DNA of 29,665 bases from UBA1731 sp045595285 (GCA_045595285.1 JAZOAC010000172.1:1-29665); one strand, 5' to 3'. Shown: positions 14,131 through 21,824, numbered from the stretch's first letter. Numbers and translations are program-made. The notes: a model not told the origin generated them from the sequence alone.

Positions 14131-15903
14131 ATGGCTACAGCAACAGGAAAAATCGTCGCAGTAAACGGGAACATGATCACGGTGGCGTTCACCGGGTCCG
14201 TTGCACAGAACGAAGTCGGCTACGCCGTGCTTGGCGAAAAGAAACTGATGGCGGAAATCGTCCGCGTACGCGGCAGCAGGTGCGACATGCAGGTATTCGA
14301 CTCCACTACGGATCTCATGGTCGATGGAACAGTGGAGTTCTCCGGCGAACTTCTTGCGGCGGAACTTGGGCCCGGAATGCTCACGCAAGTCTATGACGGA
14401 CTTCAGAATCCCTTGAACGATCTTGCTGAGGAAGCCGAAAAAATTTCAAAGGAAGCCGGATTCTTCCTCCAGCGCGGAATGAGTCTCCCCGGTCTGCCGC
14501 GCGACATGAAATGGGATTGGCATCCGACGGCCGAAATCGGCAGACGCGTCACCGCGGGCGAAGAGCTCGGCTGGGTCACGGAAGGCATATTCGACGGCAA
14601 GACGATGCCGGGACACAAGATCATGGTGCCGTTCGCTTTCCACGGGGTCTATACCGTGAAATCCCTTGTTCCGGCCGGCGACTATACGGTGACGGAGGAT
14701 ATCGCCGTGCTCACCGATGCGGATGGCAAGGATGTCTCTGTGCAGATGATGCAACGTTGGCCGGTGAAGGTGCCTATCAAGTGCTTTGCGGAGCGCCTCG
14801 CCCCTACCGAAACGCTCGAAACGAGTGTCCGCACGATTGATACGTTCTTCCCCGTAGCAGTCGGTGGCACTTACTGCATTCCGGGGCCCTTCGGTGCTGG
14901 CAAAACGGTTCTCCAGCAGACCACCGCGCGCTACGCGAAGGTTGACGTGGTGATCTCCGCCGCATGCGGAGAACGTGCGGGCGAAGTTGTGGAGACGCTT
15001 AAGGAATTCCCTGAGATCATCGACCCGAAAACCGGCCAGTCGTTGATGAAGCGCACAATCATCATCTGCAACACCTCGTCCATGCCTGTGGCATCCCGTG
15101 AAGCTTCCGTGTACACTGGAGTCACGCTTGCCGAATACTTCCGTCAGATGGGGCTTAACGTACTTGTACTTGCGGATTCCACATCGCGTTGGGCACAGGC
15201 GATGCGTGAACTTTCAGGCCGGCTTGAAGAGATTCCCGGCGAAGAGGCATTCCCTGCCTATCTAGAATCCAGAATCGCCGCCTTCTACGAGCGCGCAGGC
15301 CGTGTCAGGCTCAAGGATGGCTCTACCGGCTCCGTCACCATCGGCGGCACGGTCTCCCCGGCGGGCGGCAACTTTGACGAACCAGTCACGCAGGCCACAC
15401 TCAAGGTGGTAGGCGGGTTCCATGGTCTCTCCCGAGCCCGTTCCGATGCCCGTCGCTACCCGGCTATCGATCCGCTCGATTCTTGGAGTCACTATAGCTC
15501 TGTCATTGAGCAGGATCGTGTCGAAAAGGCCCGTACCCTTCTCCGCAAGGGCAATGAGATCGGCCAGATGATGAAGGTTGTCGGCGAGGAAGGGACTTCG
15601 CTGGCGGACTTCACCACCTACCTAAAGGCCGAATTCCTGGATGCCGTATATCTCCAGCAGAATGCATTCTCCGATTCCGATGCGACTACGCCGGTGGAAC
15701 GACAGAAGATAATGTTCGACGTTGTAGAAAAAGCGCTCTTCACAGACTACGGGTTTGAAGAAAAGGATGCCACGCGCGCATTCTTCATGAATCTCCAACA
15801 GACGTTCATTGACTGGAACGACAAGGCTATGGATACACCCGAATTCACCTCGCTGCGTGAAACACTGATAGGCAATATCGATTCGGCGGCAAAAGCAGAC
15901 TGA
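14131..15903 (+). CDS. atpA: V-type ATP synthase subunit A (catalytic)
   Basis: 590 residues, normal for the catalytic subunit of V/A-type ATPases, which couple ATP to H+ or Na+ transport at the membrane. N-terminal beta-barrel (GKIVAVNGNMITVAF), the A-specific insertion (KWDWHPT-like MKWDWHPTAEIGRRV), P-loop GPFGAGKTVLQ near residue 251, the catalytic glutamate region AACGERAGEVVETLKEFPE, Walker B LNVLVLADSTSRWAQAMREL and SGRLEEIPGEEAFPAYLESR. All catalytic motifs are intact. It starts behind an SD-less C/A-rich leader. The gene for subunit B, normally next, is missing; a tRNA on the opposite strand follows 18 nt after the stop. Confidence 0.96.
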   Translation: MATATGKIVAVNGNMITVAFTGSVAQNEVGYAVLGEKKLMAEIVRVRGSRCDMQVFDSTTDLMVDGTVEFSGELLAAELGPGMLTQVYDGLQNPLNDLAEEAEKISKEAGFFLQRGMSLPGLPRDMKWDWHPTAEIGRRVTAGEELGWVTEGIFDGKTMPGHKIMVPFAFHGVYTVKSLVPAGDYTVTEDIAVLTDADGKDVSVQMMQRWPVKVPIKCFAERLAPTETLETSVRTIDTFFPVAVGGTYCIPGPFGAGKTVLQQTTARYAKVDVVISAACGERAGEVVETLKEFPEIIDPKTGQSLMKRTIIICNTSSMPVASREASVYTGVTLAEYFRQMGLNVLVLADSTSRWAQAMRELSGRLEEIPGEEAFPAYLESRIAAFYERAGRVRLKDGSTGSVTIGGTVSPAGGNFDEPVTQATLKVVGGFHGLSRARSDARRYPAIDPLDSWSHYSSVIEQDRVEKARTLLRKGNEIGQMMKVVGEEGTSLADFTTYLKAEFLDAVYLQQNAFSDSDATTPVERQKIMFDVVEKALFTDYGFEEKDATRAFFMNLQQTFIDWNDKAMDTPEFTSLRETLIGNIDSAAKAD

Positions 15904-15921
15904 CTGACGCATCTGACCGAC

Positions 15922-15998
15922 TGGTGCGACTGACTGGGATCGAACCAGCAACCTTCGGCTTCGGAGGCCAACGCTCTATCCAATTGAGCTACAGTCGC
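15922..15998 (-). tRNA. tRNA-Arg (anticodon CCG)
   Basis: 77 nt including an encoded CCA. The acceptor GCGACTG pairs with CAGTCGC, D-stem GCTC/GAGC, anticodon stem TTGGC/GCCGA with loop CTCCGAA (anticodon CCG, reading CGG), T-arm GCTGG-TTCGATC-CCAGT. The gene lies tail-to-tail with subunit A, 18 nt away. Confidence 0.95.
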
Positions 15999-16042
15999 AG
16001 AAATAAGCCTTGTTTTACAGATGAGATTTCGGCATATTGCCA

Positions 16043-16056
16043 ATTCGCATGCGAAT
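16043..16056. repeat. 14-bp perfect palindrome ATTCGCATGCGAAT
   Basis: Perfect self-complementary sequence between the tRNA-Arg gene and its likely promoter. It would fall in the tRNA 5' leader as a hairpin or serve as a protein site. The rest of 15999-16285 shows no gene apart from the promoter. Confidence 0.4.
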
Positions 16057-16091
16057 ATCCAGTCTTGCCTATATCATCTCCATGGCTGCGT

Positions 16092-16120
16092 AATATACTA
16101 TATCACCCTTCTATAGTCAA
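16092..16120 (-). promoter_or_regulatory. Promoter, probably of tRNA-Arg
   Basis: Minus-strand TTGACT (16120-16115), 17-nt spacer, TATATT (16097-16092). The start of transcription would be near 16085, leaving a leader of about 87 nt before the tRNA. Confidence 0.6.
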
Positions 16121-16285
16121 GCCCCGAGCCAAGGTATGTCGTGGATTTCAGATGGGAATGGTTCACCGAGTTATCTGCAGAGTATCTTTTCTATTTGACA
16201 AACTGGGAATCAGGTTCAGGATTCGCCTAGCCTCTTTTATTCCTTCTTCTGGCTGTTTCACTGTTCCAGAATCCGCACGAATCCG

Positions 16286-17134
16286 TCATGCCGCACTTGC
16301 CGGAGCTGAACGCTGACCGTGTGTCGCATAAGTCTTGACCGATCCAATGATATGCGGCTTGATCTTCACCGCTATCTGCCCGAAGCAAAGCGCGTGTCTG
16401 CCAGCCATCCCGCTCACAAACTCTCTGCCGCCGATTATCACCCCGTTCGAGAGCCTTCCGTCCCTCACAGCAAACTCACCTCCACCCCAAAACTCCCCAA
16501 GAAGGGACAGACCCTTCAAGACACGCTTGTCGCCCTTGGCTGCCGCGCCGGGGGCGCTCCATTCATAGGCTGCCACACGGGTGACAAGCCCAGCCCTTAT
16601 GGGGTTGCCGTGGATATAGGCTACCAGATTGCGCAGATAACGGCCGTTCTCCACAAGCACACTCTTGAACCGTCCGCTCCACAATGTACCTTCATGGCCG
16701 TAGTTTAAGTTGTACCACTGAGACACCCTCTGCTTGAAAGTCTTCATAAATTCACTCAAATCACCCATTCTTGCCCTGAACCTTGCGATTTCGGCTTCAG
16801 CGGAAGACTCGTCGCCTCCCTTCCTAAACCCCGCAAGCCGTTTTTCGATCAACACCCTTCGATCTTCCCCATATAGGACACCCACCCTTCTCAAAACCTC
16901 TGCTTCTGAAAGCGCCCCGTCTTTCTTCGGTACCCTGACGCACAGGTGGAAGTGGTTGTCCATGACCACATACGTAACCACGTCCACGCCACTGAATTCA
17001 GCCGCCCGGTGAAGCATGTTCACAAACGTGCTCTTACGTTCTGCATCCTTCAGCAGAAAAGCCTTGTTGGCAATTCGGCTGACCACATGGTAGAAGGCCT
17101 CGCCTTCCGCCTTTATTCTTTTTATCCTCGCCAT
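16286..17134 (-). CDS. IS200/REP-type (Y1, HUH) transposase
   Basis: 282 residues of the Y1 transposase family, which cuts single-stranded DNA through a tyrosine. Visible: opening RIKAEGEAFYHVVSRIANKA; metal-binding HUH motif in VVMDNHFHLCVRVP (HFH); a helical insertion; then QWYNLNYGHEGTLWSGRFKS and AYIHGNPIRAGLV, whose Tyr is at the usual catalytic place. All key residues are present and the frame is open, so it may be active. Length and the GTLW-x-GRFKS block fit the REP-associated (RAYT) group more than short classic IS200 TnpA. ATG 17134 has AAAGGAA. A 23-bp inverted repeat lies about 90 bp upstream. No accessory TnpB is present. RAYTs are usually domesticated and linked to REP hairpins. 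Confidence 0.9.
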   Translation of the reverse strand: MARIKRIKAEGEAFYHVVSRIANKAFLLKDAERKSTFVNMLHRAAEFSGVDVVTYVVMDNHFHLCVRVPKKDGALSEAEVLRRVGVLYGEDRRVLIEKRLAGFRKGGDESSAEAEIARFRARMGDLSEFMKTFKQRVSQWYNLNYGHEGTLWSGRFKSVLVENGRYLRNLVAYIHGNPIRAGLVTRVAAYEWSAPGAAAKGDKRVLKGLSLLGEFWGGGEFAVRDGRLSNGVIIGGREFVSGMAGRHALCFGQIAVKIKPHIIGSVKTYATHGQRSAPASAA

Positions 17135-17320
17135 ATCTGGATTTCCTTTCTATTGGAAGTACATTCATCCCAACAACAGGAAAGATAGCAAATTTACGAA
17201 AAAGAAATGTCATGGAAATGTAAAAGAAATGTAAAAGTTATGTCAAAAAATTTTGACATAACTTTTACATTTCTGACAAGGATAACTTTTAAAGCGTCTC
17301 ACATAATAAGGGTCTGTCCC
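16504..17320. repeat. 13-bp inverted copies flanking most of the transposase gene
   Basis: GGGACAGACCCTT at 16504-16516 lies inside the transposase gene; its reverse complement AAGGGTCTGTCCC lies at 17308-17320, beyond the gene's upstream region. The core GGGTCTGTCCC is itself nearly palindromic. It may be a recognition element of the transposase; the internal copy could be coincidence. Confidence 0.35.
17226..17273. repeat. Perfect 23-bp inverted repeat (long AT-rich hairpin)
   Basis: The arms 17226-17248 and 17251-17273 are exactly complementary, separated by AA. Direct copies of GAAATGT precede the left arm (from about 17213). It lies between the end of the GH16 gene and the start of the transposase gene, both read on the minus strand. 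On that strand the hairpin is followed by TTTTAC, so it could stop GH16 transcription; it could also be a single-strand target of the Y1 transposase. Confidence 0.75.
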
Positions 17321-17335
17321 CACGAATGCGCCATC

Positions 17336-18298
17336 TTATTCTACCGATGTGCCGTCCACACGTTCAAGGGTAAGCGCACCCATGGACAGATACCCGACCT
17401 GTAGCAAAGTGATAACATGCCGCCCGGCCGAAAGCTCCAGCTCCCCGACAAGCCGCGACTTTCTCCGGGACCAATCCCACTTGCCCGGCCACGGACAATC
17501 AAACTCACCGCGCTTGACACCGTCCACCACCAGCAGAACCTTGTTCGGAAAATAGTTGCCCGTTCCAAAATCAAGCGTCGCATTGAATCTGCCTCCCTCT
17601 TCCACGTTTACCGTATAGTTCATCCATTCACCTGTCCTCAACTGACGCACGGACTTCGGACGGCAATCAAATGCGCTGTCCGTACGCAGAAGCGGATATC
17701 TTCCGGCTCCTTTCGTGCGTGGGGTGACACCGTGAGAATAATGAGCGACACCTCGCCCACCTTCGTCAAACTTCCAGGGCGCTATCGTTCCCGGTACTGC
17801 ATGATCCTTGCCTTTCCACGGAGCGGAAGTCCCTTGGAATGCGGGAATCCTCCAACGAAGATCGTCAGTCGAGGAGACACGCCCTTCAGCATCCACTACA
17901 TAGAGGCGAAATGCGTGGGCAAGCGCATCCCAAGGCGGCATTTTGCCGGAGCGCCCGGCCGACATGTAACGGGTTGTCCGGTAGTATTCTTCTGAAAACG
18001 GAAGCTCCAGCTTCCATGGTGGCCGCGTGCAGACCGCTACCGGATGACCGCAGTCGAACAGAAGAACATCCCTGATCGGCGCCTTGGTCGCCGCCGCCTC
18101 CGTCACTTCCGCCTCGAACACGATCTTCTCGCCCACCGGGACAACGACGCGCTCATCGTCTGCAGACATCTTCCAAGCCACTTTCGGCAATGATGGATCA
18201 TCCTTCGGATATTCCCAATAGCGCACATGGTCGATCTTGAAGTATTCGGGGAACTTGAATCCCGTGGTATCACGGCGGCCCCACCCCTCATGATACAT
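17336..18298 (-). CDS. C-terminal part of a frameshifted GH16 glycosidase (end of GH16, Ig-like, CBM6-like)
   Basis: This reading frame continues the GH16 gene above it in the -1 frame. It opens with the tail of the GH16 fold (GWGRRDTTGFKFPEYFKIDH, VRYWEYPKDD, equivalent to the family's FPAYMEVDYVRVY). Next is a bacterial Ig-like domain at about 45-120 (VPVGEKIVFEAEV, IRDVLLFDCGHPVAVCTRPP). From about 215 to 317 comes a CBM6/CBM35-like sandwich (LRTGEWMNYTVNVEEGGRFN, LSAGRHVITLLQVGYLSMGA). A carbohydrate-binding tail on a GH16 enzyme is common. The ATG at 18298 is internal to the ancestral gene and has no ribosome site, so this is not an independent gene unless translation reinitiates. A TAG closes the frame 3 codons earlier (18302-18304). 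Confidence 0.75.
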   Translation of the reverse strand: MYHEGWGRRDTTGFKFPEYFKIDHVRYWEYPKDDPSLPKVAWKMSADDERVVVPVGEKIVFEAEVTEAAATKAPIRDVLLFDCGHPVAVCTRPPWKLELPFSEEYYRTTRYMSAGRSGKMPPWDALAHAFRLYVVDAEGRVSSTDDLRWRIPAFQGTSAPWKGKDHAVPGTIAPWKFDEGGRGVAHYSHGVTPRTKGAGRYPLLRTDSAFDCRPKSVRQLRTGEWMNYTVNVEEGGRFNATLDFGTGNYFPNKVLLVVDGVKRGEFDCPWPGKWDWSRRKSRLVGELELSAGRHVITLLQVGYLSMGALTLERVDGTSVE

Positions 18299-19512
18299 CC
18301 GCTAAAGATGATATGCAACGGACAATTCAGGGCGGCATGGTTCTTTGCGTCGAATGTCACAGTCGAGTACGGACTGTGATTTGCGGCGCTCTTCATCAGT
18401 CTCCCGTTCACGTAGTAGGATATCTCAAACGGAGTCCATTTGCATCCTATCACATACCAGTCGTCAAGCGTGCCGGGCAGACGCGACCTGTACTGCCAGC
18501 TCTGAAGCGCCTTTCCGACGGAAACATGAAGGTTGTGGTCAAGTATCGGATGATTCGGACCTGCAGGCGTAGCAGCGCGTGTGTAGTAATCCTCGAAGAT
18601 GTCGATTTCCGATCCGTCCACCCCCGGATTCGTATTGGATGTCCCGTAAAGCCAAAACGCCGCCCACCAGCCGTTGTTCTTCGTGAACTTGACTTTCGCC
18701 TCTGCATATCCGTATGTAAACACAGGCCGGGAAATGATGCCGGTGGACACAAGGTTCGTCGTGCCGGGCTTGAAATCGCACTTGATGGCAAGATGTCCTT
18801 CTCCATCAAGCGAAACATGCTGCTTGTTCCTGCTCCACGGATTCTGGTACCACTTGGACCAGTCAATATCCGTCCCGTTGAAATCGTCCTCAAACACCTT
18901 CTTCCAGCCGGCCTTGACCGGATCAAACGTCTCATCCGGCTTGACCTGAGGCGTCAGAACCGCAGATTTGCCGGTCGAAACCGCTTCTCCGGCAGTCAAA
19001 TTATCCAGAACCAGCACGGCGATATCCTTCGGCTTCTCGGACGCAAGGCGCACCCGGACATCAAATCCGTCGGCGAACTCCTCTCGAAAGAACGCGGAAT
19101 CACCAAACACCTTGCGTACACAGCCATCGGCAAGGCTTGTCGCCAGAACCGCAAATCCTCCGTCCTTGCGCGAATAGAGCATTACATCCGCCGGAAGGGA
19201 TGAGAACGGCAATTCAAAATCCCCGGGCTTGCGCTTTGCATCGGAAATCCGGCAGATCAGCGCCGTATCCGACTTCCGATCAAACCGTACCGAAAACGAA
19301 CTTGTCGCCGATGTGCACAATATCTCAGCGGTGCCGCCTTCCAGGGAATAGAGGCGGAATCCGTAGGCAAAAAAGCCGCGCTCGCTGCCGGGAGCGCGGA
19401 ATCTGCGCTTCTTGTCAAATCCGCGTTCTCGCAGTTGCGAGACGACACAGTCCACAATCCGACCTCCCCCAGCCATTACGGCACATCGCCATTCCCATGC
19501 TTGATATTCCAT
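18103..19512 (-). CDS. N-terminal and catalytic part of a frameshifted GH16 glycosidase
   Basis: About 200 N-terminal residues form an extra domain that I do not recognise. A GH16 beta-sandwich follows (KKVFEDDFNGTDIDWSKWYQ, FTYGYAEAKVKFTKNNGWWA, the catalytic EIDIFE near residue 300, DWYVIGCKWTPFEISYYVNG). GH16 enzymes are endo-acting on beta-1,3/1,4-glucans, agar, carrageenan or porphyran; the EIDIFE spacing is the non-bulged form with one extra residue typical of laminarinase/agarase-like members. After ALNCPLHIIFS the frame becomes nonsense and ends at 18103, while the true continuation is in the -1 frame from 18298. ATG 19512 is chosen for its AAGGG site; ATG 19527 is an alternative. There is no signal peptide, unusual for such an enzyme, so the real start may be disturbed as well. 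Confidence 0.78.
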   Translation of the reverse strand: MEYQAWEWRCAVMAGGGRIVDCVVSQLRERGFDKKRRFRAPGSERGFFAYGFRLYSLEGGTAEILCTSATSSFSVRFDRKSDTALICRISDAKRKPGDFELPFSSLPADVMLYSRKDGGFAVLATSLADGCVRKVFGDSAFFREEFADGFDVRVRLASEKPKDIAVLVLDNLTAGEAVSTGKSAVLTPQVKPDETFDPVKAGWKKVFEDDFNGTDIDWSKWYQNPWSRNKQHVSLDGEGHLAIKCDFKPGTTNLVSTGIISRPVFTYGYAEAKVKFTKNNGWWAAFWLYGTSNTNPGVDGSEIDIFEDYYTRAATPAGPNHPILDHNLHVSVGKALQSWQYRSRLPGTLDDWYVIGCKWTPFEISYYVNGRLMKSAANHSPYSTVTFDAKNHAALNCPLHIIFSGCIMRGGAAVIPRDSSSPNTSRSTMCAIGNIRRMIHHCRKWLGRCLQTMSASLSRWARRSCSRRK

Positions 19513-19569
19513 GTATCCCTTCCGCATGATAAATCTTCTGATTTCCAAGCATCTTGTGTATTGTTTGAG

Positions 19570-19600
19570 ATGATAGCACCGCGGTTTGCGTCTAAGTCAA
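19570..19600 (-). promoter_or_regulatory. Possible promoter of the GH16 gene
   Basis: Minus-strand TTGACT (19600-19595), 19-nt spacer, TATCAT (19575-19570). The spacer is longer than ideal. It lies back to back with the yebC promoter. Confidence 0.4.
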
Positions 19601-19610
19601 TGGTGAGGGA

Positions 19611-19639
19611 TTGCGTTTTCACCTCTCATTTGATACAAT
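19611..19639 (+). promoter_or_regulatory. yebC promoter
   Basis: TTGCGT (19611-19616), 17-nt spacer, TACAAT (19634-19639). The transcription start near 19646 leaves about 48 nt of leader with a strong AAAAGGAG before ATG 19694. Confidence 0.6.
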
Positions 19640-19693
19640 ATAGGAACTTTTTTCTTAACAAGAACAAACTCTTACCACAAAAGGAGCGGACAA

Positions 19694-20458
19694 ATGTCAG
19701 GTCATAGCCATTGGGCGACAATTAAGCGTGCAAAGGGCGCAGCGGATGCCAAGAAGGGAAAAATCTTCTCCAAGCTCGGCAAGGAAATCACGATCGTCGT
19801 GAAAGCAAAGGGTGGCGATCCCGACAACAACCCCACTCTCCGTACGCTCATCGCCAAGGCCAAAGCAGCGCAAATGCCTAACGACAATATTGAACGCGCG
19901 ATCAAGAAAGGCACTGGCGAACTTGAGTCCGAGGCTCTTGTTGAGGGTCAGTACGAAGGCATCAAGGGAGGTGTCGCCCTTGTCGTCAATGTTCTTACCG
20001 ACAACCACCGCCGTGCCGCCGCTGAAGTCGGCAATGTATTCAAGAAGAATGGCATCGAATTCGCCAAGCAGGGCAGCGCTACGCGTCTCTTCGACCGTCT
20101 CGGCCAGATCATGATCCCCGCCGCCGACGGCGTCACAGAGGATTCCGTCATGGAAGTCGCTCTTGAAGCCGGCGCAGAGGATGTCCTCTCCGAGGAAGGC
20201 GGTTTCACGGTCAAGTGCCAGCCGTCTGACTTCACGACCGTTCTTGAGGCCGTCAAGGCTGCAGGTATCGGCGTTGATGAGGAGAACTCCGCAATCGGCC
20301 TGGTTCCGAACATGATGAACCCAGTCTCCGATGTTGCAGCTGCCAAGGCAATCAATAAGTTTGTCGAGATGCTCGAGAACCTCGAAGACGTTCAGGACGT
20401 CTACACGAACATGGAAACGACCGACGAAGTCGATGCCGCGCTCGAAGCCGAGGGCTAA
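19694..20458 (+). CDS. yebC: YebC/PmpR-family protein
   Basis: 254 residues, full length. The opening SGHSHWATIKRAKGAADAKK is diagnostic, followed by the acidic/helical block with AKAAQMPNDNIERAIKKGTG and the NVLTDNHRRAAAEVGNVFKK motif. YebC proteins were described as transcription regulators, and recent work assigns bacterial members to relief of ribosome stalling at proline stretches; which applies here is not readable from sequence. AAAAGGAG precedes the ATG and a good terminator follows, so it is a single-gene unit. In many genomes yebC adjoins ruvC, as it does here, although the two converge rather than lie in one operon. Confidence 0.97.
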   Translation: MSGHSHWATIKRAKGAADAKKGKIFSKLGKEITIVVKAKGGDPDNNPTLRTLIAKAKAAQMPNDNIERAIKKGTGELESEALVEGQYEGIKGGVALVVNVLTDNHRRAAAEVGNVFKKNGIEFAKQGSATRLFDRLGQIMIPAADGVTEDSVMEVALEAGAEDVLSEEGGFTVKCQPSDFTTVLEAVKAAGIGVDEENSAIGLVPNMMNPVSDVAAAKAINKFVEMLENLEDVQDVYTNMETTDEVDAALEAEG

Positions 20459-20482
20459 GCCCGAAATCCCTCACTGATTCGG

Positions 20483-20518
20483 AAAGCACTGCGTGGATAT
20501 TCCTGCAGTGCTTTTTTC
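20483..20518 (+). terminator. Intrinsic terminator after yebC
   Basis: A perfect 10-bp stem, AAAGCACTGC (20483-20492) with GCAGTGCTTT (20505-20514), loop of 12 nt, then a T-run. The complementary A-run on the left makes it potentially bidirectional, so it may also end the convergent ruvC transcript. Confidence 0.9.
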
Positions 20519-20529
20519 TTTAGACGATG

Positions 20530-21030
20530 TCATATCGGCTCTTTTGTGTTTATCAGCGAGTTCGTATGCACATGCGTGATTGCAAGGCCGAGTGCGTCCG
20601 CCGCATCGTTCTGAGGCAGTTCAGGCAGAGAAAGAAGCATCTTAACCATCCTCTGTATCTGGGCCTTCTCAGCCATCCCGTTCCCGCACACAGCCATCTT
20701 CATCCTGCGCGGCTCGTACTCGTACACTGGGATTCCGGCGTCCGCCGCCGCCACGAGCACCGCGCCGCGCGCCTCGCCCAGCACAAGCATCGTCCCGGCG
20801 TTCTTGCCGTAGATCACCGACTCAATGGCGAGGACATCAGGGCGGTGCTGCTCTATGAGCGACCTGACCGTCGCATGTATATTGCGCAGGCATCCGGAAA
20901 GAGAGACCTTCGGCGCATTCTTGATTGCGCCCATTGCCACCGCCCTGAGTAAAGAGCCTTCAGACGAAAGCACTCCGTATCCGGTGCTTCTGAGTGAAGT
21001 GTCTATTCCCAGGACGACCATGCAATTCAT
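20530..21030 (-). CDS. ruvC: Holliday junction resolvase RuvC
   Basis: 166 residues. Endonuclease that resolves four-way junctions in the RuvABC complex. The acidic catalytic residues are visible in VVLGIDTSLRSTGYG (first Asp), VLAIESVIYGKN (Glu) and PQNDAADALGLAI (final pair of Asp). The segment YGKNAGTMLVLGEARGAVLV matches the family's dimer-interface region. The start ATG 21030 overlaps the TGA of rph (TGATG) with AAGG just upstream, so translation is coupled; ATG 21021 (MVVLGID) is the alternative. The genes ruvA and ruvB are not in the window. Confidence 0.95.
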   Translation of the reverse strand: MNCMVVLGIDTSLRSTGYGVLSSEGSLLRAVAMGAIKNAPKVSLSGCLRNIHATVRSLIEQHRPDVLAIESVIYGKNAGTMLVLGEARGAVLVAAADAGIPVYEYEPRRMKMAVCGNGMAEKAQIQRMVKMLLSLPELPQNDAADALGLAITHVHTNSLINTKEPI

Positions 21031-21734
21031 CAGGCCTTGACGGCGTTTTTCTGAAGCGCGAATATCTTTTTGAGTCCCTTGCGGGCGAGCGCAATGAGCG
21101 CATCTAGCGCATCCGCTCCGAACGGCTCGTGTTCGGCCGTCCCCTGCAGTTCGACAAAGCGTCCGTCATCCGTCATGACAACGTTGAAATCGACGTCCGC
21201 AGTGGAGTCATGAACATAGTCCAGATCCAGAGTGGGCTTGCCGCCGCACACTCCCACGGAGACTGCGGCGATGCGGTGGATGATCGGATCGTCGGATATC
21301 ACCTTGTCCCTCATCAGCCTGCGAACCGCAATCTCGAGCGCGACCATGCCGCCGGTGATCGATGCGCAGCGCGTGCCGCCATCAGCCTGGAGAACGTCGC
21401 AATCGACCGTTATCATGCGCTCGCCGAGCTTGTCCATGTCGACCGCGGCCCGCAGACTGCGTCCGATGAGACGCTGTATCTCAGTCGAACGGGCGTCCTG
21501 CCTGAGCTTCTTGATGTCACGGTCCTTGCGGTCGCGGGTGCTGCCGGGGAGCATGGAATACTCTGCCGTCACCCACCCCTTGCCGCTCCCCTTCAGGAAC
21601 GGCGGCACCTTATCCGAAACGCTCGCGGTGCACAGCACCCACGTATCGCCCCATTTCACAAGCACGCTTCCGGCGGCATATTTCGTGAAATCCCGTACAA
21701 ACTCTATCTTTCTCAACTCGGTGCTCTTTTTCAT
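21030..21734 (-). CDS. rph: Ribonuclease PH
   Basis: 234 residues. Phosphorolytic 3' exoribonuclease that trims tRNA precursors. Motifs: GSVLVKWGDTWVLCTASVSD, VPPFLKGSGKGWVTAEYSML, EIQRLIGRSLRAAVD, DCDVLQADGGTRCASITGG (phosphate site) and MTDDGRFVELQGTAEHEPF. The N-terminus is a few residues shorter than usual: ELR is present but the DGR of the opening R-x-DGR-x2-DELR motif is not. The segment normally rich in G/K/R between TAEY and EIQRL reads RDRKDRDIKKLRQDARS. ATG 21734 is preferred to TTG 21743; AGGA lies 9 nt upstream. It is followed without gap by ruvC. Confidence 0.94.
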   Translation of the reverse strand: MKKSTELRKIEFVRDFTKYAAGSVLVKWGDTWVLCTASVSDKVPPFLKGSGKGWVTAEYSMLPGSTRDRKDRDIKKLRQDARSTEIQRLIGRSLRAAVDMDKLGERMITVDCDVLQADGGTRCASITGGMVALEIAVRRLMRDKVISDDPIIHRIAAVSVGVCGGKPTLDLDYVHDSTADVDFNVVMTDDGRFVELQGTAEHEPFGADALDALIALARKGLKKIFALQKNAVKA

Positions 21735-21824
21735 TTCAATCAATCCTGTTGTCGGCCTGTGGTGGTCTGGCCTCCTGTCCCATCACTCCTCATATCGCCA
21801 TGAAAGGGACGGGAAGCCGCTGAA

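Noticed and set aside
15897..15936. Direct GACTGACTG copies at the subunit A stop and the tRNA 3' end, as an integration (att) site
   Set aside because: Only 9 bp of simple GACT repeat, 31 bp apart, with nothing inserted between; no integrase in the window.
18103..18290. Tail of the first GH16 frame (after HIIFSG) as a real protein domain
   Set aside because: Rich in Ser/Arg/Cys, unrelated to GH16, and it overlaps the true continuation in the other frame.
18290..18310. Programmed -1 frameshift in the GH16 gene
   Set aside because: No X-XXY-YYZ slippery heptamer in the reading frame, no evident downstream structure, and a TAG in the new frame just upstream of the junction.
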